Source: Phyto melanocephala
Lineage: Eukaryota; Arthropoda; Insecta; Diptera; Rhinophoridae
NCBI GenBank assembly: GCA_941918925.1
Contig: OW799234.1
Span: 105,583,884-105,647,883, forward strand
Length of the DNA stretch: 64,000 bases
Reading direction: 5' to 3'
Under the pieces are notes generated by a model. The model made no database searches. It was given only the letters and a program-made list of their open reading frames with translations, and was not told where the DNA came from. Positions 29,080-41,325 of the stretch are shown piece after piece. Every line of letters begins with the position of its first letter. The first letter of the stretch is position 1. The translations under genes and the position numbers were made by a program.

Positions 29080-29945
29080 AGAGGCTAACGTAAACGTACC
29101 TCTTGCTTTCATTTATTTTTGTAAAAAAAAGGTATTTCCATGGTCAAAAAAGTTGACAAAACAGACGTTTCAGTATTTAGCGTTTTAGCTTTATATTTCT
29201 GCATAAACTTGGATCTAAAGTAATCCTCACATGTTTTCTCTAACATTTAGCTCTAGTCAACGTACTGGCCATTCAATGACAGTTACTTCATGGTTTTTGT
29301 GCTGGAAAATAAATTGTTTTTCCTGTTGTATTTACATCCAGATATGGCAACAAATGATTTAAGATCCCTTGCTGGTCTCTTTATTCGTGTTGAAGGGGAA
29401 GCGAGGGATCCACTTAAGCTAAACACACCCCAAACCGTTAGATAACCACCACCAGAATTTCTAGTTGAAAATTGATTGGTTCCTTTTCCAAATCTCGCTA
29501 TTGGTCTCTAAAACCATTTGGACCATCAAGATTAATTTTTTTTCACGCTTGTTAAAAATAATTTTTAAAATAGAAAGCTAAAATATTACAAAATGCACCT
29601 GATGCCAATTTCTTGACATGTGTTCTTTCGCAAACTCTAATGAGCGTTTCACTTTATAATTCTTACTTAAGTATAGAGTATTATTTAATTTAGCCCGGTT
29701 CAAATAGGATTCTATTATCTTTCAAAGCTGTGCTTTTCGTCCTAATCATACAGTGTTTGACACAATTTTGGAGACATGACGAATTTCGCTCAAACTAAAG
29801 TTATTTTAGCTGACCACAGCTTTAATGGGTGCCATAATTTTTTCAATCTTTTGAATCATTTTGCACGACGCAAAACGAACAACGCAATTTTGCCGAAAAT
29901 TTCCGCTGTTTCAATTGTTGGTAAGAAATGCATTTAAATAACCCT
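29080..29945 (-). pseudogene. Tc1-like transposase relic
   Basis: The minus-strand translation near 29390-29470 gives FSTRNSGGGYLTVWGVFSLS, the GG..VWG motif of Tc1/Bari-like transposases lying before the second catalytic Asp. Further on (near 29260) VIEWPV corresponds to the WP motif before the third catalytic residue. Many frameshifts; no terminal repeats were identified, so the limits are approximate. Confidence 0.6.
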
Positions 29946-32112
29946 CTTCAAGTTTAGGCTTTTGTATATTGAAAAAAAAAATATATGATTTCAGTTGATC
30001 AGTATGCGTTTTTTTAGACCTGAAGTTTTATTTGGAGTTCTTAAAATAAATTCGTATAATTGACACCTTGTCTGATATATTGTAAAGACAAGGCTGCACG
30101 CTACAATATTAAAAAGTTTCAATTTTTTGCTTTTATAAATTTCTTGTTTAATGTTAATTCTTTTATTTAAAATAAAGTCGTTTAACTTACAAATTTATTT
30201 TACTTCCATGTAGCTTCACACATTTACAGAAAAATTAAATTGTATTAAAAGTTGTCTCGTTGTACAACTTTTATCATTATACTACAATAGTATACATATT
30301 CTACAAGTTTGGAATACGTAAATTATTTTGTCAGGAAACAAAAAACAAAAGCAAACAGAAATGTAAATTCGTAATTTAATTTAATACAGTTGTTTTCCTA
30401 ACTGTTGTTAGATTTCATGTGCATTTGAAGAGGATTATAAAAAAAAATTGTTAAAAGGGAAATGGCAAGAAGAAACTTAATTATCCTTGTGAGATTATCA
30501 TATCAAAACAAGAAATTGTTGACATAGATTACAATATGAATTTAATGCAGTATGTCAAAGTTGTGATGATATCCGTATTAAGTACATATATACTCGTAAA
30601 CAATATAGACAGTCTTCTTGGAATGTGGTTTATAAATTTATGTAAATTATATTACATTTTGTAATGCATTGCTATTACATATGTATGTATGTATATGTAT
30701 ATTTACATTAATATACATTTTCATATTGATAGCATCATGATATTTTGCCAGATGATATTAATAAGAGAATATCTATAGGTCGATTATCGTTGGCAATAGA
30801 ACTTCAGTTGTGTTTCCAATTGTAAAATAAGGTATATCAAAGGGCATCTTACCCCCCGACCACACGAGCGACTGATTATGTCTTAATATAAGCAATAAAG
30901 CCGGCAGAATAACGGCATCAAATTGCCAATGTTCAAGCTTATATCTATAGGTGGTGAACAAGTAAATATTTTAAAACATTAAATTAAAAATTTTCCTGGT
31001 GATTGACCTATAATTTAAAATTTTATAAAAAATATACGAAAATAAATTTCTCCCAAAGCACTAGATTAAAACAATTCTTTTGCCATTATATATTAAAATA
31101 TAATAAAAAACCTTTAATTTTTTTTTTTTATAATAACCATGTTAATTTTAATATTTTGTTTTGACAGCTTGTGTTAAAAGATTATTGCTCAGCAATGTAT
31201 TATAACATTTATTGCTAAATATGTGTTCTAATACATATTCATGCAGTCCACTCGTTAATATCTTGTGTTGGCAATAGAATTTGAAAACTTTTTCTGTAAA
31301 ATAGTGATTATATTGGCAACGTGAAGGTAAAGTTTAAAAACGAAATATTTAAAATAAAATTATTTTTAAATTTACTTGCTTTTAATTGTAGCGATAGTAA
31401 CTTATTAAAAATTCTGTTTTCACATAAATGTAAATGATGTACATACATGAGTATATTTGAATTTATATTTTAAAGTTACCGCTTAGAGATTTAAATTTTA
31501 GGTAGCTAATCACATAAAGAGTAAACTCATATAGATGAGAAAAAGTACATATGTTGATGATTTTAGGTATAGCTCTAGATGAAAAGTGCTATACCAGACT
31601 TTTCCCACTCTCCATTCTGACATAGTAAATACATTGATTGTCAGCCCAATTGAAAATTAACAGAATAATAAAAAAAATACATAATTATTTCTCTAACATT
31701 GAATTCACTTTTCGTAAAACTTATTAAAATTTCATGTTATAAACATACATACATATTATTATATACAGACAAATTTATTTAGCCATTTAAAATTAATACA
31801 AAATCAAACAAAATTATGGGGTAGTGTTCTGTAGTTTATTCAAAGACTAGTCTTTTAGAGTTAAACAGAAACAAATACTGCTTAAATTTGTTTAATTAAT
31901 ATAATTTTTGATTTGTTTTTGAATTCTAATTATAGTTTTCATTAACTTAATTAAATGTTTTAATTGATATTAAATATTTTCAAAAAACAGAGATTTCTGT
32001 CAGTTGAAAAAAAATAAAAAAAAACCTAAAAAATAATATTTTAAATGACATTTTCCTGAAAATTTAATTTAAAGAATAATTTTAATATAATTGTTACTCA
32101 AGGAGCGAAATA
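29946..32112. other. Gene-free stretch
   Basis: AT-rich, with CATA/TATG microrepeats near 30680 and 31745. No gene or clear element recognised. Confidence 0.4.
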
Positions 32113-32373
32113 ATGAAAAATTGTCGCCAATCTGCAAGAGAAAGTTCTGGTAAGTGCACATAGTATGTACATATATAAAAAAATGTTTTGTTTTAAATAT
32201 ATATAATAAATTATTTTGGTTTCATTGTAGGTATGCCAAAATTCATTACATATTTATTGTGTGCCTCTATGTTCCTCAGAATTCTCAATTTAATAGGTAA
32301 GTTAGTTGAATTCTTCACTTTGCCCTATCAAGCCTTTTTACCGGTTAATATTCCTTTATATCTAGGTCGTTGA
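32113..32373 (+). CDS. Candidate three-exon micropeptide gene (36 residues, hydrophobic core)
   Basis: Exons 32113-32149, 32231-32296 and 32366-32373 join in phase: each junction splits a Gly codon G/GT. Both donors are perfect GTAAGT; both acceptors are AG (TTCATTGTAG, TATATCTAG); the introns are short (81 and 69 bases), as usual in flies. The ATG follows an in-frame TAA at 32083. The peptide begins MKNCRQSARESSG, then MPKFITYLLCASMFLRILNL and IGR, stop. Residues 17-34 are hydrophobic with one Arg, so a membrane anchor or signal-like segment is plausible. AATAAA follows near 32503. I recognise no family. The third exon adds only one codon before the stop, so exon 2 may instead splice to something further away. 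Confidence 0.5.
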
Positions 32374-32499
32374 TACTAAAAATTATTATTGGAAATCCGG
32401 CTTTTGATATAGTATGGTATGTGTATGTGTGTGGAACCCTATTTTTTATCATTTATTTTATTATGTAAGTAACGAAATGTACTTTAAAATATAGATTCC

Positions 32500-32510
32500 T
32501 TTGTAATAAA
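32500..32510 (+). terminator. Possible poly(A) signal of the micropeptide gene
   Basis: GTAATAAAAATG near 32501-32510 contains AATAAA about 130 bases after the stop codon at 32373, a suitable distance. Confidence 0.3.
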
Positions 32511-32979
32511 AATGTAGTATAATAAGAATAAACAAATATCAAAAAAAAAAAAATAATATTTTTTTTTGTATTTTTTTATACAGGTTTAATAAATTATATT
32601 ATTGATATAATAAATAATTTAATATTATAAAACCCAAATCTCAAATAAAGACATGATTAAATTAATTAAAATCATTTTTGAAATTTATTGAAAATTTTAA
32701 TTAATTTTTTAATACTGTTTTAATTTATATTTTTCTCCATATTTTTTTAAATAAAAATTAAAAATTTTCATTTAATTAATAGTATCATTTTGATGATTAG
32801 AGCAAAATTAAACAATTTTTTAATTAATAATATTAATTTCGTAATTAAAATCCATATTTATTTTTTCTGTGTTATATTTTAAAATTCTTTTACACCAAAA
32901 AAAAAAAAAAAAACAATTAGTAAAAAAAACAAATGTAACTAAAATTTCAAATAATGTGTCACCATTACAGCGTATCTAC

Positions 32980-33937
32980 TATGGTGATCGATTATTCGAC
33001 TTTTTTAAGAAACCGGTTTTCAAGTAGTTTGAAATTTAAAATTAAAAAAAAACCGGTTGCTATTTTGAAAGTTAAGAAAAAACCGGTTAACCGGTTCGAA
33101 TATATAAAATATAGTATTTAAAAAAAAAATAAAAAATATTGTTCAAAAAGATAATAAAAATGTACTCTTTACTAGTTAAATAAAGAAATACAATAAATTA
33201 ATACATAAATATATAAGACTTTTTATAAGACTGTTATACAATTTTGTATCTCCTTCTGTACATTTTTTAAATGTTAAAAAGATCTTTCAAACTAATATGC
33301 ACTAACGTATTTTGTTTGAAATGATTTCTATAATTTGAAATACATTTTAAAGTCTTGGGAGAAAATCTTTATATTTTCATTTTAAAAATTCATTCCCCTG
33401 ACAGACATACAAATATAGGCATAAACTAGTTTGTTCGATGGTTTAATTGAAATTTAAGTTGACAGACACTCAATGCCATTAATTAAAATTAGGATCTGAA
33501 AGAAGAGATTATTGGTTTTTCTTTATTGTAACTACATTTTTCACCTAAAAGTGATCGATCAGCTTAGTTTATGCTTCAATTACCTTTAACTTTTAATGTT
33601 AGGTTTATATCCTATAAAAATAATATTTAATCTTAATTATTTTTTTTATTTGCAATTGTTTTTTAAACAACAAATAGATTTCTTACAATATTATAGAAGA
33701 ATATTTAATAGTTTTTATTTTCTAATTTTTGGAAACTTTTCGCGTACTCAATATACTCTGGTATGATTGGTTACAAAGATATATGAAAATAAACTTAAAA
33801 AAATAAAAAAACCGGATTTTTCGGATAAAAAACCGGTGTATTCGATATTCAAAAAATCAACATTTAGAAAAAACCGCCATCAAAAAGAGGAAAAAAACGG
33901 GTTTTCCACCGGTTGTAAAACCGAGTCGATCACCTTA
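32980..33937. mobile_element. hAT-type non-autonomous element (958 bp)
   Basis: Ends TATGGTGATCGA and, in complement, TAAGGTGATCGACTCGG are flanked by a perfect 8-bp duplication GTATCTAC (32972-32979, 33938-33945). Subterminal AACCGGTT words are repeated at both sides. No transposase is seen. A 3' fragment of a relative is at 25322-25461. Confidence 0.88.
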
Positions 33938-34347
33938 GTATCTACACTTTTGTAAAATTTATATTTATTAGATTTGGCACAGGCGAATATAGCGCTCTAA
34001 TTTGTCTTAAGTAAAGCCTATTTGCTTGTATATTTTACTATTTTAATCAATTCCTAAAATCCTAACAGTTTTGTTGGGTCTGAATAAAACAAGCTGTGAG
34101 GTACTGTATTTATTTAGAATATACATACAAATTTTAAACCACTCTGCATAAAGGTTTTATCTAGTAATTCTCTATTCTACAGAAAAAAAAACTGTTTATT
34201 GAAAAATTGTCATCAAAAAAAAATTTTTAGTCAAAATGTTTTTAAAACGGTTTTCTTACTTAAATTTTGTATTATGGAAATTTTACCACAAAACACGGAG
34301 AATTTATTAAAATGTTACAAAAAAGTTCGAATTTTTATAATCGTGTT

Positions 34348-34555
34348 CAAGGCATATTTAGTCATCAGGTAGTCTTGTTTCGTCAGCTGATTATTTTCTT
34401 CTTCACTTATTTTCAATTTCAGCTGTCAAAGTCTATAGATAAAAAGCAATTTTCTCTCCTCTGTCATTTATTTCAAATTTCAAACTTTATAATGAAAAAT
34501 ATAAACAAAACAATTCTCTCCGAACTGCACTTACCTGACAAATTAATATGCCTTG
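34348..34555. mobile_element. CATCAGGTA-ended inverted-repeat element
   Basis: The left end CAAGGCATATTTAGTCATCA and right end CCTGACAAATTAATATGCCTTG (complement form) mirror each other. The interior includes CAGCTGTCAAAGTCTATAGA and AATTCTCTCCGAACTGC, which recur in copies at 9826-10009, 49120-49226 and 53883-54430. A further half copy follows at 34584-34605. The open frame crossing this copy is accidental. Confidence 0.65.
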
Positions 34556-34639
34556 ACGCAAAATATAAAAATTAAAAAGGTAAACAAGGCATATTAATAA
34601 GGTACTCGTATCCAATCAGCTGATTGTTCAGACTTACCA

Positions 34640-35634
34640 AATTTTTTTTAATAATATGTCTGCATCCATCAAACCTATTTTTTTTATTTTTATTCTAAAA
34701 TAAATAATTTACAGTTTTAGTTTGTTACATAAAAGTTTCTTAAAAATTATTTAATTTAAAGAAAAAATTGTGAGGCATGTGCAGACATTTATATAAAATC
34801 AAAATGCATGATTGTTTTTTTAATTGTTGTGTTTGTTGCCGTTATGAATATTAACTTATGAATATGAAAGTATAATTAATTAAAATTAATTTTTAGAAAT
34901 ATATGCACATATGTATGTATGTATGTATGTATATACAGATGTTTATTGACTTTTTCGACAGAAAATGTATCTCGTTGAGCACGTCCCTTTAAATACTGGC
35001 AACCGATATTTAGTTTTTTTATTTTTATTTTACAACAAACATATAAAAATCACATTTATAATGCTTTAACTTTTCTCTCATTTCTCTATTCTATCCTTTT
35101 TACAAACAATTTTCTTTTCCTATTTTATTTTCTTAATTTCAGAAGCAGTGAAAAATTAGCATTTCCTATCAAATATTTTTAAACTTAACGTCATCACGTT
35201 TCGCATCAATGTTAATACACTGAGTTTCTTTTTTTCATCTCGTTACATTCTACACATTTCATAAAATCACTTCAATTTCAATAATGTCAACAAGGATGCT
35301 TATGCTGCTGCGATTTTCTCTTGTGATGTCATTACAAAATAATAAATTACTGTGCAGCAACATCGTCATCGAACAATAATGGAGCATGAAAAACTGAGAA
35401 GCACAAAAAAGTGTTTCTATAAATATGTGTGTATTGATGCAAGCAGCACATAAACATATAAACGTATGTTCAGTGAACAAAATTATAAGTAAATATTTTC
35501 TCTTGTAGCCATAAAGTATTATTTTTAGTCAGTGCTTACCTTAAATTTTATAAAAAAAATATGTTTGTCGATTTCCTGTAACACAGTTTACACTCACATT
35601 TAACAACCAATTAAAAACAGAAAAGATATAATTT
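34640..35634. other. Gene-free stretch
   Basis: TATG microrepeat near 34912-34932. Nothing else recognised. Confidence 0.4.
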
Positions 35635-36545
35635 GAAGAGCACTATATTCGGCTGTGCCGAATTTTTTATACCCACCATTAATTTTGTGTACTTTTATAG
35701 CACAGAATTTATTATTTTGTTATTAACAGTAATCGCTATGGAATAATATCTTTATCCTAAAATATGTAGCACTTTATTTGTGTAACTTCGATATGTTTTT
35801 AAAATATTTTCGTAAGTTTAGTTTTGTAATGCAATTGGGCGTTAAAGTAGGCGTGGCAATAAAGTTTCTGCTAATAAATTTATCTTAGATATTTAAGTAT
35901 AGAGTCCTTTATTCTTTTAAAACTTTATCCAAAGAGAAATTATATGAATTTAAAATAAGGCGTTATATGGTATGTGGGCGTATCGCCGTAATTTTCCATT
36001 ATTGCACGTCTTTTGGTCAAAAAGCAACGTTTGCAAAATTTCAGAATCGTACATCTAGTTTTGTCAGTTTTATTAGGTTTTAAATTTTAAATATATCCAG
36101 AAAAAGACACTGTGCGGTAAAAATTTTCGAACATTTTAACTTATAACTTCTTTCGTAATGTAAAAATTTGAAAAGTTAATAGGGAAAAATATTTTTTAAT
36201 CGCTTTATGTCAATGCGTTTAGACACAATTCCATTTTATTCGATGTTGGAAGGACATGGTTTTTTTTTTACCTACTCTTGCATAACGAGCTATAACTCCC
36301 TTTCTAATATACCGACATAGCCCATTTCCAGTATTAAACAAACCTTGTGTATAAGAAATATTATGGCATAATTTGAGTCCTTAAATTTTTTGGTTCGAGC
36401 ACCATTGTGCTTTCAAGAGACGGACAGACGGATGGACATAGTTAGATCGTCCTAAAATGATTCCGAAATATTTCGATATGTTGCAAACAGAATGACAAAA
36501 TGAATATACCAAACACCATCTTTTTTGGTGGTGGGCATAATAAAA
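35635..36545. mobile_element. Hairpin-ended dispersed repeat, divergent subfamily
   Basis: It opens GAAGAGCACTATATTCGGCT with the hairpin ATTCGGCTGTGCCGAAT and ATACCCACCA. The far end carries TGGTGGTGGGCATA, the complement of ATACCCACCA. Near the far end GACGGACAGACGGATGGACA matches the tail of the other copies. Non-coding; the long minus-strand frame over its right part and beyond is accidental. Confidence 0.7.
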
Positions 36546-36954
36546 TGAGTAAAACGAATTTAAAAATCTTAAAGTGTTTTGTTTTTTTTGTAACAAACAA
36601 AAAATGAAACTTTTTAAAATAAATTTTTAATTTAATACTTATTACGTGCACGCCAAAATGCATAACTTGTTTAAAGGTGAAAATGCGTTGGTGTTCCTTA
36701 TGCCTTAGTGTTTCATTGCGCGAAAATCTTGAAACGTACTTACTTTGTATGTGCTGCTCATTATTTGCAATTAAAAACTGATAACTGATGCACCAGCAGG
36801 ACATCACTGCCTTGATGCTCCTAAGTAAATTCGTATTTAATGTTTTGACTATGCGATTAACACTTAATACGTCTTATATTACCAAAAATACGGAAATAAT
36901 TTAAAATTTGTGTATTTTGTGCATTTTATTTATTTTATTGTTTTTAAAACTAAT

Positions 36955-37165
36955 AAGAGCCGTATTCATAAAAAATATTTTAGGTTTATTAAAGGATGTT
37001 GTAGAGAAATTTGTCAAATAAGCCTTCAATAAACCTAAAATATTTTTTGTGATTACCACATTGGGCAGAAAATTGAATTTTCATATTGTTAATTGTTCTT
37101 AATTGTTTATACTTTCCCTGAAGAAGCTACCCAATGTGGTAGCGAAATATTGGAAAAAAAATTAA
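36955..37165. repeat. Dispersed repeat with internal palindrome and GCTAC/GTAGC hairpin
   Basis: An inverted repeat joins AAAAATATTTTAGGTTTATT (near 36977) to AATAAACCTAAAATATTTTT (near 37028). The module GAAGAAGCTACCCAATGTGG then TAGCGAAATATTGG follows at 37122-37155, as at 11069 and 12716. Confidence 0.6.
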
Positions 37166-37340
37166 AATTATTTTTATAAAAAACATGATCTTAAGCTTAA
37201 TATAAAAAGGAACTATTTATAATTTTTATTTTTGAAGTCAGTAATTTTTTTATAAATGCCTGTTGTTTTTGTTTCGTTGTGTTTGTTGTAGTCGTGCGTT
37301 TACCTCTGTGTTAATTTAAAAAGTTATTTGGCGGACCCTT

Positions 37341-38205
37341 TATATATATAAAAGTGAAACTTTGTGTGTGTTAGCATAGACTCCGAAACCGTAAATCCGA
37401 TCGATTTGGCAAGTTGTTGTACACATTCCAAGGAGTGTTTATGGTTGGTAAAAAGTGAGTGGGTTTACGCCCATAAAAAATAAGTTATCATTTTAAGCTA
37501 CTTCCACATGACCGATTTTTCTGACACTTTGCACACATATTGAACTCTCATGACTATACAGTTTTGTGATTAAAAAAGTGAGCAGTGCCACGCCCATAAA
37601 AAAAAGTTATAATTTTTAGTTTTTTTGCACTTTACCGTTTTTTCTGAAAGTTTGCACTCATATTTAACTCTCATGATTAAAAAAGTAGGCAGAGCCACGC
37701 CCATAAAAAATTAGTTATCATTTTTAGCTACTTGCACTAGATCGATTTTTCTGAAACTTTGCACACATATTGGGCTTTCATGACTACATAATTTCGTAAT
37801 TAGAAAAGTGGGCAGTGCCACCCCTATTTAAATTAAGTTATTATTTCCAACTATTTCCACGCATTCCTATGGTTCCCACCGATTTGCCTTTCAACTTCAA
37901 GCGACTACAGTTTCCTGTTCGACTTGCCTTCGCTATTACCATCAGCAAAGCACAAGGACAATCTCTGCGTGTTGCAGGATTGAATTTGAAAAATCTATGC
38001 CTTTCACATGGCCAGCTGTACGTCGCATACTCCAGAGTGGGAACACTAAAAAATTGTTTTCATTTTACAGCAAATGGAAAGACCAAAAATATTGTATGCC
38101 CACTTGCCTTACAATAAAAATCAATAAAACATTATTTTTAATATATTCAATTAAAATTCAGAATGCATTTTTATTCACTAGGGGGCGTAGCAACGCTTGG
38201 TTATA
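37341..38205 (+). mobile_element. Helitron family member retaining a helicase fragment
   Basis: It opens TATATATATAAAAGTGAAAC, passes through degenerate 120-base units (GCCACGCCCATAAAAAAT), then abruptly enters coding sequence for a Helitron helicase tail, and ends AGGGGGCGTAGCAACGCTTG, the decayed 3' hairpin. The terminal CTAG has been lost. It ties the tandem-unit family to an autonomous Helitron. Confidence 0.8.
37845..38117 (+). pseudogene. Helitron Pif1-like helicase C-terminal fragment
   Basis: About 90 codons: PTDLPFNFKRLQFPVRLAFA, then ITISKAQGQSLRVAGLNLKN, then HGQLYVAYSRVGTLKN and a final KTKNIVCPLAL, stop. The SKAQGQS and YVAYSRV blocks are helicase motifs V and VI of superfamily 1B as found in Helitron Rep/helicase. 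Everything N-terminal is absent and no start codon belongs to it, so it is a relic inside the element. Confidence 0.85.
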
Positions 38206-38379
38206 TATTAGATTATGATAAATTACATTTTGTATCCTTCATAAATTTTAAAATCCTATAAAAAAAAGCTTAAAAGCAAAGTACGAAGACTTTAATTAGG
38301 AAAATTATAAAAGGTGTTGTACAGTTCTTACATTATAATTATTTTTGATGCAGATTTGTAAATGCCCATTCTGTAATTA

Positions 38380-38580
38380 TAAAACTTTGGTAGATTGACA
38401 TAGAAAACCATAATCCAATATTATGTCGATCTCTTCTTTTTAGCAGTTGATTTCAACATACACACTGACAGACGGACAGAATTTAGAATATGTATACTTT
38501 ATAGGATCGTAAATGAATATTGTACTTATATAAACCATAAAACACTCTCGTGTGAAAGATTTAAAAGGATTTACACAGTC
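38380..38580. repeat. 3' fragment of the hairpin-ended repeat family
   Basis: ACATACACACTGACAGACGG and, further on, ACACTCTCGTGTGAAAG match the tail of the copies ending at 57180 and 58557. The front half is missing. Confidence 0.5.
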
Positions 38581-38948
38581 GAACATAATATTCTAATACT
38601 TACTTCAATATTCTTTTTATATTTTCAATAAATCAAAACGATTTTAGTTCTATTGAGTTGTCTGTATTTATTTTTAATATAAATTAATAATTTTTTGTTT
38701 GTTTATAACTCTACGTTAACTACATGTTAAATATCGTTTTCATTTTGTGTGTGTGTGTGTGTGTTTTTTTTAAGTCTAAAAAATTTAATCTTTTTTCATA
38801 AAACTACTTAATGTTAAATACGTTTTTTATTTATTATTTGTGGTTGTTGTTTGTTCTTTAAATAGAAGGCTGCTTATTATTGTTGCATTTATTGAACTTT
38901 ATTTTTTTAATATTTTTTTAGTGATGCTGCCCATACATTTCAAATATA

Positions 38949-39277
38949 CTGTTGAACCTCGATTATTTGACCGTCTCGCGACCGTGCCTGGTACAGATTA
39001 TTAAAAAACACTTTAAAATTTTAATAATACATTCTATTTGATTTAACAATACAGTTAACGTCAAACATATGCAAGTATCTTTAATAATATTTGTATGAAA
39101 AACATTCAGCTGTTTAAAATAGTAGGTATTTTAGTTGTTTTAGTTATAAACTTTACTTTGTTCTGTACGAAAATCCGATGAACTTTATCTGCCTATATAA
39201 AATCATATAAAACCGACAGCATGTCGGTTGATAGATGTAGACGGCTAATAGAGGCTCGTATATTAGAGATTCAACTG
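38949..39277. mobile_element. Tigger-like MITE
   Basis: The left end CTGTTGAACCTCGATTATTT after TA is mirrored at the right by GAGATTCAACTG. The ends resemble the CAGTTGAACCTC type of pogo/Tigger elements. The TA on the right is degenerate. Confidence 0.5.
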
Positions 39278-39279
39278 TC

Positions 39280-40060
39280 AGACAGTCCCGTTACAAAATA
39301 AAAGGTTTTAAATTGAAGTACATAACTAATTTGTGTTTAAACTAATGTGAGAAAATAAAAGATTTTTATATTCAGGCATATCTTCTTATTAATCAATTGA
39401 AATTTTAACGTTACACAATCCTTACAGACTAGCAACTTTAACAAAAAAAAATTAATTCTAAAAATTTTGAGTTTTAAAAAGATTATGAGATTGAGTAATA
39501 TCTGAAAATGTACAATAATTTTTAAATAGTTTAATACAATTGTAAATTACTTAATTCAAAAGTTAAAATTTTATAAAGTTAAATAAGTATTTATGTGTAG
39601 ACTAAAATTTGTTACGGTAGAAAAACTACTAAATTTATACTTTAATACTAATTAAATGCAATTCTTTGTTACTTATTTAAGGTTTTATTTGGATTACTGG
39701 ACTAATGATGCTAATAAACGAAAGATGAACATAAAATGTTAGTGTAAGTATATTTCTTTTTGTTAAAGAGAGAGTCAGAAGAAACTTTTAAAACACTATT
39801 CCAGCCAAACTAACACTCGATTTACATGATGATTTAATTAGTCACAACGTTTTATATTTTGTTGTCAGAAAGGGCAAAGAAGAGTGTAGTAGAAAAAAAG
39901 CATTGCATCAAAAATTTGATTCAAAAACAAGCATTTGTATTGTTTTATTTATATCTCAGTTAGATTAATATCTATTATTAAAAATTATCTACTACAGTAC
40001 GTACACAATTGTATTTATTAGCTCTGACCTAAATTTCGATCGAAATGATTTTCCTATCAT
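39280..40060. other. Gene-free stretch
   Basis: No gene or element recognised. Confidence 0.4.
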
Positions 40061-40065
40061 ACTAA

Positions 40066-40363
40066 GTCCCTTTTCTGATTAGACTAGTCTCTTGCGCAAG
40101 TTAGTTTTATATTTTCTTTTATTTTCCTTTGAACTTGCTTGCACGTTCAGACACAGCAATCAACTTGCCCAAGTTCCGTTTTCTTTTACTTAATTTTTTT
40201 TAATATTTTGACATTTCTTATTTGTTTTTGGTTTCTCAATCAAAAACTTGCTTGTACTTGCCGAGCAATAAGAGCAATTTTCTTCCTCTTAACCCGACCT
40301 TACCCCTTTTATCTATAAACACAATAAATTGCGCAAGAGACTTGCCTAATCTGAAAAGGGGTC
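40066..40363. mobile_element. 298-bp MITE, PIF/Harbinger-like
   Basis: The left arm GTCCCTTTTCTGATTAGACT followed by AGTCTCTTGCGCAA is mirrored by the complement of GACCCCTTTTCAGATTAGGC on the right. TAA flanks both sides (40063-40065, 40364-40366). The interior repeats CTTGC words. Confidence 0.7.
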
Positions 40364-40721
40364 TAACTTATCCGATCAGTGTTGCCAAAAGTAGAGAATA
40401 AGCCCTACAAGTACATTTTTATGATGGTAAAATAGATGCGTAGGAAAAATCGAAAATGTTTTTTTATATTCGCTGAAATGTGGATATTTTTCCTTGTGGA
40501 TATTTTTCCTTGACTAAATAAGTTCACTTAATTCTCAATGATATAAGATCACAATATGTATTAAACATTTTTCAACTTTTAACTGTTTAAGCTACAAAAA
40601 TATACATTTTATTGCACATTAACTAGGCAATACAAAACTATTTAAAAAAAAAATCCGAAAAACTCAAAAGAAGCCAAAAAAAAATTTTTAACAACCATTT
40701 ACATAAAAACTATAAGATATA

Positions 40722-41322
40722 GGGTACGTTCGTAAATGCAACAGTTGCGCATCACTGCAGCATCGTAAAAGTAAAACGTTCATTAATGCTACCTTTGGCA
40801 GCACTTTTAAGCGTCAAAAGTTCTTTTTTGCAAACAGTTGGCAGTGCTGCCGCAAATTTCTGCAAATATGACAACAGTTAAGTTTGTGATACAATAGTGA
40901 TTGAGTATACATTCAATGGAGAAATAAGTAGCATTAAACAACAATTAATTCTTTAAATTCAATTCGTTTATTTTTTTTTAGTTTTTTACTATATTTTATT
41001 ATTATTATATTTTTTAGGAATCAACCTTCTTTTAACTTTTAGTTTATTTCTTATAATCAGAAGTCCTTTCATCTTGTTCCTAATTATTTTTTTATTATAA
41101 TTTAAGAAAATTTGTAGCTTTTAACATCAACATTTTCAATAATATTTGCTATTACTATTTTGGATAACATTTTATATTTTTTGCAGAACGTTCAAAAAAG
41201 CAAACTCTGCGTAGTTGTTAAGCAGCTGCAATGCATCTGCAACAGCTGATCGCGCATCAGCAACTACATTTGGCATTACTGACGCAGTGATGTACAAATT
41301 TGCAGCATTTACGAACGTACCC
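40722..41322. mobile_element. 601-bp MITE with 18-bp terminal inverted repeats
   Basis: The left end GGGTACGTTCGTAAATGC is matched exactly in complement at the right end. ATA flanks both sides (40719-40721, 41323-41325). Subterminal GCAGC/TGCAGC words make the ends unusually GC-rich. No ORF. Confidence 0.8.
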
Positions 41323-41325
41323 ATA

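Noticed and set aside
36442..36807. 121-codon minus-strand frame
   Set aside because: It crosses the end of a dispersed repeat and AT-rich DNA, has no splice context, and its composition looks random.
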